Shown here one piece after another: positions 1 through 4,385 of a stretch of 6,699 bases of DNA. How positions within the stretch are numbered: the first letter of the stretch is position 1; each line of letters starts with the position of its first letter. Origin of the DNA: Pseudomonadota bacterium (GTDB taxonomy: Bacteria; Pseudomonadota; Alphaproteobacteria; Rhizobiales; Methylopilaceae); the NCBI GenBank assembly GCA_023388965.1, contig JAEWFF010000044.1:1-6699 (forward strand). Reading direction: 5' to 3'. Under the pieces are notes generated by a model that saw only the letters and a program-made list of their open reading frames with translations, made no database searches and was not told where the DNA came from. A program made the translations under genes and the position numbers.

Positions 1-50
1 GGCCTCAACGGGGTAACACCCGTGTTCAGGCCGCTCCTCAGGATGAGGCC
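1..50. repeat. Palindromic REP-like repeat beyond the thiC stop
   Basis: Two hairpins are visible. An imperfect stem runs from GGCCT (1-5) to AGGCC (28-32), with inner AAC/GTT and GGGT/ACCC pairing. A short palindrome CCTCA-GGA-TGAGG follows at 36-48. The latter core recurs at 247-259 and 3455-3467, and inverted near 3351, so it is a dispersed repeat family. It lies 11 bases past the thiC stop (thiC is on the minus strand) and could protect or end that mRNA. No T-tract follows the stems, so it is not a classical intrinsic terminator. The element may continue beyond the left edge of the window. Confidence 0.65.
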
Positions 51-58
51 GATGGAGG

Positions 59-2029
59 TTACAATGTGCTGTTGCTTTCCTTCACGGCATCCTCCGCAAC
101 ATAGACCTCGCCGCCGAGCTTGAGAAATTTCTCGCTCATCTCGGCCATGCCACGATCCGCTTCATCCTTCGAGACGGCGCCCTCAAACCGGCTGTTGCCG
201 GTTTGAGATGTAAAATCGATGTCGGGAACACCCGACATCGACGTCTCCTCAGGATGAGGGGGGAGGTGGTCGGGGTGGTTCAAGGTCGCCGCATAATCGC
301 GCACATCCTGCGTGATCTTCATCGAGCAGAATTTCGGTCCGCACATCGAGCAGAAATGCGCGACCTTGTGCGCGTCCTTCGGCAAAGTCTCGTCGTGAAA
401 GCTGCGCGCGGTGTCCGGATCGAGTCCGATATTGAACTGGTCCTCCCAGCGGAATTCGAACCGCGCTTTGGACAGCGCATCGTCGCGCAATTGCGCCGCC
501 GGATGGCCCTTGGCGAGATCGGCGGCGTGGGCCGCGATCCTGTAGGTAATGACGCCGGTCTTGACGTCGTCCCTGTTCGGCAGGCCGAGATGCTCCTTCG
601 GCGTCACATAGCAGAGCATGGCGCAGCCGAACCAGCCGATCATGGCGGCGCCGATGCCGGACGTGATGTGATCGTATCCGGGCGCGATGTCGGTCGTGAG
701 CGGGCCGAGCGTGTAGAACGGCGCTTCGCCGCATTCCTTGAGCTGTTTGTCCATATTGATCTTGATCTTGTGCATCGGCACATGGCCGGGGCCTTCGATC
801 ATGACCTGACAACCCTTTTCCCACGCGATCTGCGTGAGTTCGCCGAGCGTTTCCAGCTCCGCGAATTGCGCACGGTCATTGGCGTCGTAGATCGAGCCGG
901 GGCGCAGCCCATCGCCGAGCGAGAACGAGACATCGTATTGACGCATGAGGTCGCAGATCTCGTCGAACCGTTCGTAGAGGAAGCTTTCCTTGTGATGGGC
1001 GAGGCACCATTTGGCCATGATGGAGCCGCCGCGCGAGACGATGCCCGTCATGCGGTCAGCCGTCAGCGGCACATAGGGCAGCCGGACGCCGGCATGGATG
1101 GTGAAGTAATCCACGCCCTGTTCGCACTGCTCGATCAGGGTGTCCTTGTAGACTTCCCAATCCAGTTTCACCGGATCGCCGCCGACCTTTTCCAGCGCCT
1201 GATAGATCGGCACCGTGCCGATCGGAACCGGCGAATTGCGGACGATCCATTCGCGCGTGTTGTGGATGTTGCGGCCGGTGGAGAGGTCCATCACCGTGTC
1301 GGCACCCCAGCGGATCGCCCAGACGAGCTTCTCCACTTCCTCCTCGACCGAGGAGGTGACGGCGGAATTGCCGATATTGGCATTCACCTTCACGAGGAAA
1401 TTGCGGCCGATAATCATCGGCTCGAGTTCGGCGTGGTTGATATTGGCGGGGATGATGGCGCGGCCCTTCGCGATCTCGTCGCGCACGAATTGCGGCGTGA
1501 TGTGCGGCGGTATGGACGCGCCGAAGCTCTCGCCGTCGGCAATGGCGCTCTGCGCGCGCGCGAGCATTTCGCGGCGGCCGAGATTTTCCCTTGCTGCGAC
1601 ATAGACCATCTCCCTCGTGATGATCCCGACGCGGGCGAATTCGTATTGCGTGATCGGCGCGGAGTCGGTGCCGCGCAACGGCCGGTGCCTGACCGGAAAG
1701 GCGCGGGCCAGATGCGCCTCGCCGACATTGCCGTTGTCTTCCGGCTTCACATCGCGGCCGTCATATTCCTCGACGCCGCCGCGCGCTGCGATCCAGTCCA
1801 TCCGCGCGCGCGGCAGGCCGTGCTCCAGATCGACGGTGTAGGACGGATCGGTGTACGGACCGGACGTATCGTAGACATGGAGCGGCGGCTCGCCGCCCGA
1901 CAGCGAAATCTCGCGCACCGGAACCCGCACGTCTTTCGCGCCGGGACTCTCGACATAGAGCTTTCGCGACGCGGGCAGGGGGCCGGTGGTGACGCCGGCA
2001 ATGTCTTTCAGGGAAAACGGCTTGTTCAT
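59..2029 (-). CDS. thiC: Phosphomethylpyrimidine synthase ThiC (HMP-P synthase)
   Basis: ThiC is a cytoplasmic radical-SAM enzyme that rearranges aminoimidazole ribotide into hydroxymethylpyrimidine phosphate, the pyrimidine half of thiamine. The product is 656 residues. An N-terminal ThiC-associated segment is followed by the barrel, with motifs such as NANIGNSAV (217-225), MDLSTGRNIHNTREW (247-261), EGPGHVPMH (412-420) and GPLTTDIAPGYDHITSGIG (442-460). The C-terminal 4Fe-4S motif CX2CX4C is at C560, C563 and C568. H416 and H480 have the spacing expected of the family's metal-binding histidine pair. The start at 2029 is chosen because AGGAGG (2040..2035) sits 5 bases upstream; a GTG at 2095 would run into the riboswitch region. 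The protein is somewhat longer than typical ThiC (about 610-630 residues). The extra length seems to fall at residues ~585-620, where the DNA carries three hairpins (182-259). The conserved ending (MAEMSEKF...GGEVYV) is intact. Confidence 0.97.
   Translation of the reverse strand: MNKPFSLKDIAGVTTGPLPASRKLYVESPGAKDVRVPVREISLSGGEPPLHVYDTSGPYTDPSYTVDLEHGLPRARMDWIAARGGVEEYDGRDVKPEDNGNVGEAHLARAFPVRHRPLRGTDSAPITQYEFARVGIITREMVYVAARENLGRREMLARAQSAIADGESFGASIPPHITPQFVRDEIAKGRAIIPANINHAELEPMIIGRNFLVKVNANIGNSAVTSSVEEEVEKLVWAIRWGADTVMDLSTGRNIHNTREWIVRNSPVPIGTVPIYQALEKVGGDPVKLDWEVYKDTLIEQCEQGVDYFTIHAGVRLPYVPLTADRMTGIVSRGGSIMAKWCLAHHKESFLYERFDEICDLMRQYDVSFSLGDGLRPGSIYDANDRAQFAELETLGELTQIAWEKGCQVMIEGPGHVPMHKIKINMDKQLKECGEAPFYTLGPLTTDIAPGYDHITSGIGAAMIGWFGCAMLCYVTPKEHLGLPNRDDVKTGVITYRIAAHAADLAKGHPAAQLRDDALSKARFEFRWEDQFNIGLDPDTARSFHDETLPKDAHKVAHFCSMCGPKFCSMKITQDVRDYAATLNHPDHLPPHPEETSMSGVPDIDFTSQTGNSRFEGAVSKDEADRGMAEMSEKFLKLGGEVYVAEDAVKESNSTL
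182..259. repeat. Three-hairpin palindromic cluster inside the thiC coding region
   Basis: Three consecutive hairpins lie within the reading frame. The first is an 11-bp perfect stem with loop TGTT (182-192/197-207). The second is a 10-bp perfect stem with loop AACA (217-226/231-240). The third is the CCTCA-GGA-TGAGG core (247-251/255-259), identical to the intergenic repeat at 36-48 and 3455-3467. They encode roughly ThiC residues 591-616, between the Fe-S motif and the conserved C-terminal helix. The reading frame stays open through them. The likeliest reading is an in-frame insertion of a mobile palindromic element, comparable in principle to the Rickettsia palindromic elements. That origin is inferred; the hairpins and the shared core are directly visible. 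Confidence 0.75.
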
Positions 2030-2034
2030 AAGGA

Positions 2035-2100
2035 CCTCCTCGAGAGCGATCGGAGATCCGGCTTCCAGGAGGATGTGCGGGGCTGGGATTCGCACCTCGG
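2035..2100 (-). promoter_or_regulatory. Candidate expression platform of the thiC riboswitch (SD sequestration)
   Basis: Reading the minus strand, GAGG (2098..2095) leads into a hairpin GTGCG (2095..2091)/CGCAC (2079..2075). An anti-Shine-Dalgarno CCTCCT (2072..2067) follows, then the true Shine-Dalgarno AGGAGG (2040..2035), 5 bases before the ATG. CCTCCT can pair with AGGAGG over 6 bp to block translation. Alternatively it can be partly held by the upstream GAGG next to the GTGCG stem, leaving the Shine-Dalgarno free. No T-run follows a strong stem, so translational control fits better than termination. The pairings are read by eye, not folded by software. Confidence 0.55.
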
Positions 2101-2221
2101 CCCGCGTGCCCGTCCCTTCGCCGGCATGACCCGGATCAGGTTCAAAGGGTCACCGCGTTGCCGGGAAACGGCGGGCGGTATCTCAGTCCCGTATCGGGAC
2201 CCCCCTCGGTTACGCGCCGAG
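2096..2221 (-). promoter_or_regulatory. TPP riboswitch (THI element) in the thiC leader
   Basis: The RNA on the minus strand carries the hallmarks of the TPP aptamer. CTGAGA is at 2186..2181, after a hairpin GTCCC-GATAC-GGGAC (2200..2186). ACCCTTTGAACCTGATC is at 2150..2134, and a CCGG/CCGGC stem with the ATGCCGGCGAAGGGA end is around 2127..2113. The G-run at 2205..2201 pairs with the CCC before TTTGAACC. An optional P3a arm (ACCGC 2179..2175 with GCGGT 2156..2152) is present. The outer stem pairs CGCGT (2216..2212) with ACGCG (2107..2103). It may extend with CTCGG (2221..2217) to CCGAG (2100..2096) across a two-base bulge. TPP binding would shut off thiC expression. The exact 5' edge depends on the unknown transcription start. 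Confidence 0.95.
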
Positions 2222-2249
2222 CTTTAGCCGGGTTGGCCGGAAGGTCAAG
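2221..2249 (-). promoter_or_regulatory. Candidate thiC promoter
   Basis: On the minus strand, CTTGAC (2249..2244) matches the alphaproteobacterial -35 consensus. About 17 bases later lies a weak -10, TAAAGC (2226..2221). Initiation would fall near 2215, at the very start of the aptamer. That would leave the outermost CTCGG of the extended P1 stem untranscribed, so either this promoter or the extended P1 reading is not quite right. An alternative start lies further upstream, around the AT-rich Zur-like box. Confidence 0.35.
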
Positions 2250-2273
2250 CCGATGTGCCTTGCCTCGTCTCGA

Positions 2274-2290
2274 ATGTTATAATATTACAC
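2274..2290 (+). promoter_or_regulatory. Zur-like operator overlapping the -10 of the zinc operon
   Basis: The 17-base ATGTTATAATATTACAC matches the Zur box layout known from E. coli (ATGTTATA, one base, TATAACAT). The left half is perfect and the right half matches at 6 of 8. It is an AT-rich island in GC-rich DNA, 7 bases upstream of the small ORF that opens the operon. A perfect TATAAT (2278-2283) lies inside it, so a bound Zur would cover the -10. No convincing -35 is seen at 17 bases; CTTGCC at 2259-2264 is too near. Initiation would be near 2290, giving a leader of only about 8 bases. Expected behaviour is repression when zinc is sufficient and derepression under zinc starvation. Confidence 0.75.
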
Positions 2291-2297
2291 CTGACAA

Positions 2298-2438
2298 ATG
2301 CCCACGCATCATCACCCGCCGAAACCGCGCGACGCGGTCTTCTCGCTGCTCCGGCTTTCCGCAGCGCATCGCCTGATCGGCGCTGTCGTTCTGCTGGCCG
2401 TGCTCTGGGCGGCGATCCTGTGGGTGACGCAGGGATGA
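2298..2438 (+). CDS. Small single-pass membrane protein, first gene of the zinc operon
   Basis: This 46-residue ORF starts 7 bases after the Zur-like box and stops in an ATGA overlap with the znuC start. Its N-terminus is polar and histidine-bearing (MPTHHHPPKPRD). It is followed by an amphipathic stretch and one hydrophobic segment, about residues 26-43 (LIGAVVLLAVLWAAILWV), ending in TQG. No family is recognised. Position and coupling suggest a role with the Znu importer, for example a small accessory subunit of the permease or a metal sensor, but that is inference. No Shine-Dalgarno precedes the ATG, so leaderless or short-leader translation is likely. ZnuC itself lacks a good Shine-Dalgarno, which supports translation of this ORF as the entry point. 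It could alternatively be only a leader peptide. Confidence 0.65.
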   Translation: MPTHHHPPKPRDAVFSLLRLSAAHRLIGAVVLLAVLWAAILWVTQG

Positions 2439-3169
2439 GCGCCGCGATCCGCTTCCACGATCTGACGCTCGGCTATGATCGTCACCCGGTCGTCCATCAC
2501 CTGTCCGGCGTGCTGGAAGAGGGCAGCCTGACCGCGCTTGTGGGGCCGAATGGCGGCGGGAAATCCACCCTTCTGAAGGCGGTCACGGGTTCGCTGGCGC
2601 CGCTTTCGGGCAAGGCCGAACTTTCCACCGGGCGTCTCGCCTATCTGCCGCAGAGCGCGGAGATCGACCGCAGCTTTCCGATCTCCGTCTTCGATCTCGT
2701 CTCGACCGGGCTGTGGGCGCGAACCGGCCTGTTCGGCGGCATCGGCAGGGAGGACAGCGCGCGGGTTTCCGAGGCGATCGCGACCGTCGGCCTGACGGGC
2801 TTCGAGAATCGCCCGGTCGGCACTCTGTCCGGCGGGCAGACGCAGCGCGCTTTGTTCGCGCGGCTTCTGCTGCAGGAAGCCCGCACCATTCTGCTCGACG
2901 AGCCGTTCGCGGCCATCGACGAGGCCACGGTGCGCGATCTCATGCGCATCGTTCTGCGCTGGCACAAGGAAGGCCGCACGGTTCTCGCCGTGATTCACGA
3001 TCTCGATCTGGCGCGCGAATATTATCCGGAAGCGATCCTTCTGGCGCGCGAATGCGTGGCCTGGGGCGAGACGCGGCGCGTGCTTACGCCCGACAATTTC
3101 CACCGGGCGAGCCATCTGTCCACCGTACCCGATCCGCATGCGGATATCTGCGCGCGGGAGGTGGCGTGA
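2435..3169 (+). CDS. znuC: Zinc ABC transporter, ATP-binding protein ZnuC
   Basis: This is the cytoplasmic ATPase that powers zinc import through ZnuB. The 244-residue product, a normal length, shows Walker A GPNGGGKST (37-45), a Q-loop at Q73 (LPQS), signature LSGGQTQR (131-138), Walker B ILLDEP (152-157) and the H-loop histidine H188 (VIHD). The family assignment within metal (zinc/manganese) ABC ATPases rests on overall sequence and on the neighbouring His-rich ZnuA. The start at 2435 is supported by homology of the N-terminus (IRFHDLTLGYD) and by the ATGA overlap with the upstream small ORF. The Shine-Dalgarno is weak, so translation is probably coupled. Near its end, GGGAGG (3156-3161) looks like a Shine-Dalgarno for an ATG at 3169 that no longer starts znuB. 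Confidence 0.95.
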   Translation: MSAAIRFHDLTLGYDRHPVVHHLSGVLEEGSLTALVGPNGGGKSTLLKAVTGSLAPLSGKAELSTGRLAYLPQSAEIDRSFPISVFDLVSTGLWARTGLFGGIGREDSARVSEAIATVGLTGFENRPVGTLSGGQTQRALFARLLLQEARTILLDEPFAAIDEATVRDLMRIVLRWHKEGRTVLAVIHDLDLAREYYPEAILLARECVAWGETRRVLTPDNFHRASHLSTVPDPHADICAREVA

Positions 3170-3198
3170 TGGATATGTCTGGTGGCAGTTTTTCTTAT

Positions 3199-3326
3199 CC
3201 CTCCTCCGCGAAGCGGGGGAGGGCCGAGTCGCGCAACGCGCGACCGGGGTGGGGGGTGCGGGCATTTCGCGATAGCCCCACCCCGCTCGTGCAGCGCACG
3301 AGTCGCCCTCCCCTTTCAGGGGAGGG
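3199..3326. repeat. Compound palindromic element between znuC and znuB (GC-rich type)
   Basis: Four hairpins nest within a larger inverted repeat. An 11-bp stem with loop GAA sits at 3199-3209/3213-3223. GTCGCGC-AAC-GCGCGAC is at 3228-3244 and CTCGTGC-AGC-GCACGAG at 3286-3302. CCCTCCCC pairs with GGGGAGGG at 3306-3313/3319-3326. The middle can close through GGGGTGGGG (3246-3254) with CCCCACCCC (3276-3284). The two arms share their layout but differ in the central stem sequence, as in a diverged head-to-head pair of one repeat family. The element near 6591-6657 has the same plan. It lies inside the operon and may act as an mRNA stability or attenuation structure. Confidence 0.8.
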
Positions 3327-3350
3327 ATGGCATCCGTCGCTATCCGATGT

Positions 3351-3467
3351 CCTCATCCTGAGCCGGACTCGCGGCTTGGCCGCGAGCCGTGTCGAAGGAT
3401 GGCGGCGAACACCGGCCTTGTGTCCATCCTTCGAGACGCCCGCCGGGCGGGCTCCTCAGGATGAGGG
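3351..3467. repeat. Head-to-head pair of REP-like palindromic repeats
   Basis: Two inverted copies of a repeat with ends CCTCATCCTGAG and TCGAAGGATGG are present. Copy one spans 3351-3402 with an inner stem CTCGCGGC-TTG-GCCGCGAG (3368-3386). Copy two spans 3424-3467 in the opposite orientation with inner stem GCCCGCC-G-GGCGGGC (3438-3452). The spacer is about 20 bases. Outer ends are conserved while inner stems differ, as expected where stem pairing rather than sequence is kept. The same outer core occurs at 36-48 and 247-259. Together with 3199-3326 it fills the gap between znuC and znuB; nothing else is seen in that gap apart from the open frame noted at 3169. Confidence 0.85.
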
Positions 3468-3487
3468 CAGTGGGGAGGTTGCATAAT

Positions 3488-4354
3488 ATGTACGATCTCC
3501 TCATCGCCCCGTTCGCGGAATTCGGCTTCATGCAGCGTGCGCTTGTCGGCGCGTTCGCGCTTGCGCTCGGCGCGGCGCCGGTCGGCGTGTTCCTGATGCT
3601 GCGGCGCATGTCGCTGATGGGCGATGCGATGGCCCATGCCATCCTGCCCGGCGCGGGGGTCGGCTATCTCGTTGCCGGTCTGTCGCTGCCGGCCATGACG
3701 ATCGGCGGCCTCGTTGCCGGCGTCACGGTCGCGGTTCTGGCGGGCATGGTCGCGCGCTTCACCTCGCTGAAGGAAGATGCCTCGCTCGCGGCTTTCTATC
3801 TGGTGTCGCTCGCGCTCGGCGTCATGCTCGTGTCGCTGCGCGGCTCGAATGTCGATCTGCTGCACGTACTGTTCGGCACCGTGCTCGCGCTCGACAACGC
3901 GACCCTGTACCTGCTCGGCGGCATCACCAGCATCACTCTCGTGACCCTGGCGCTGGTCTATCGCGGCCTTGTTCTGGAATGCGTCGACCCGCAATTCCTG
4001 CGCACGGTGTCCGGCGCGGGTGCGCCGGTGCATTTCATCTTTCTCGGCCTTGTGGTTCTCAATCTCGTCGGCGGCTTTCACGCGCTCGGCACGCTGCTCG
4101 CCGTCGGCATGATGATGCTGCCGGCCGCCGGCGCCCGTTTGTGGACGACCGACATCACGAAGCTGCTTGTCATTGCCGTCGGGGCGGGCATGGCCTCCGG
4201 CTATGCCGGTCTGATCGCCTCCTACCATGCCGGCGTGCCGGCCGGGCCGGCCATCATTCTTGCAGCGGGCGGGTTCTATCTCGTCTCGCTCGCTTTCGGC
4301 ACGGAGGGCGGCTTTTTGCGCCGCCTCCTGCCCGCCCGCCACCTCGAAGCCTGA
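3488..4354 (+). CDS. znuB: Zinc ABC transporter, permease ZnuB
   Basis: ZnuB is the inner-membrane channel for zinc, with ZnuC as motor and ZnuA as donor. The 288-residue product belongs to the ABC-3 metal permease family. Hydrophobic segments are visible at about 18-37, 54-88 (two), 97-117, 138-158, 182-213 (two), 224-245 and 253-272. The family's cytoplasmic coupling region (LRRMSLMGDAMAHAILPG) is at 38-55. The start at 3488 (MYDLLIAPF) is chosen because it matches the usual N-terminus and has GGGGAGG (3472-3478) 9 bases upstream. Upstream in-frame codons are repeat DNA. A 318-nt gap of palindromic repeats separates it from znuC, which is unusual because these genes normally overlap or abut. 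Confidence 0.95.
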   Translation: MYDLLIAPFAEFGFMQRALVGAFALALGAAPVGVFLMLRRMSLMGDAMAHAILPGAGVGYLVAGLSLPAMTIGGLVAGVTVAVLAGMVARFTSLKEDASLAAFYLVSLALGVMLVSLRGSNVDLLHVLFGTVLALDNATLYLLGGITSITLVTLALVYRGLVLECVDPQFLRTVSGAGAPVHFIFLGLVVLNLVGGFHALGTLLAVGMMMLPAAGARLWTTDITKLLVIAVGAGMASGYAGLIASYHAGVPAGPAIILAAGGFYLVSLAFGTEGGFLRRLLPARHLEA

Positions 4355-4385
4355 TCCGCATTCGACTGCTCAAAGGAGTATGGAC

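Larger units (their letters stand above)
2039..2297. other. Divergent regulatory region between thiC and the zinc operon
   Basis: These 259 bases separate the two divergent transcription units and contain no further gene. On the minus strand they hold the candidate thiC promoter, the TPP aptamer and the switch region. On the plus strand they hold the Zur-like operator with its TATAAT. The part between the two promoters (about 2250-2273) shows nothing else recognisable. Zur bound at 2274-2290 is upstream of, and not across, the proposed thiC -35, so direct zinc control of thiC is not evident. Confidence 0.7.
3169..3486 (+). other. Open frame through repeat DNA from the old znuB start position (105 codons)
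   Basis: An ATG at 3169 overlaps the znuC stop (TGATG) and is preceded by GGGAGG (3156-3161) at 7 bases. Its frame runs 105 codons through both palindromic repeat blocks and stops at 3484-3486, one base before the znuB ATG. The predicted peptide starts MDMSGGSFSYP and is Arg/Pro/Ser-rich with no recognisable domain, so it probably has no function as a protein. Its translation could keep ribosomes moving from znuC to znuB and preserve coupling. It could equally be a chance open frame in GC-rich DNA. Confidence 0.3.

Noticed and set aside
2030..2095. Longer thiC from a GTG at 2095 (22 extra residues)
   Set aside because: It would begin inside the riboswitch switch region. The ATG at 2029 has a perfect AGGAGG at 5 bases and begins with a family-like N-terminus.
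203..2227. Very long plus-strand open frame opposite thiC
   Set aside because: It is Arg/Asp/Val-rich with no domain, and arises from the codon bias of the opposite strand in GC-rich DNA. thiC is unmistakable.
2255..2434. Longer znuC beginning at 2255
   Set aside because: It would cross the operator and promoter. The extra residues lack similarity to ABC ATPases, and the ATGA overlap supports 2435.
3351..3467. CRISPR array or tRNA-like structure in the znuC-znuB gap
   Set aside because: There are only two inverted copies with differing inner stems and no regular spacers; no cloverleaf is formed.
4227..4385. znuA starting upstream at 4227, or at the ATG at 4380
   Set aside because: The first overlaps znuB and would bury the signal peptide. 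The second is only 1 base from the Shine-Dalgarno, while 4386 is at 7 bases.
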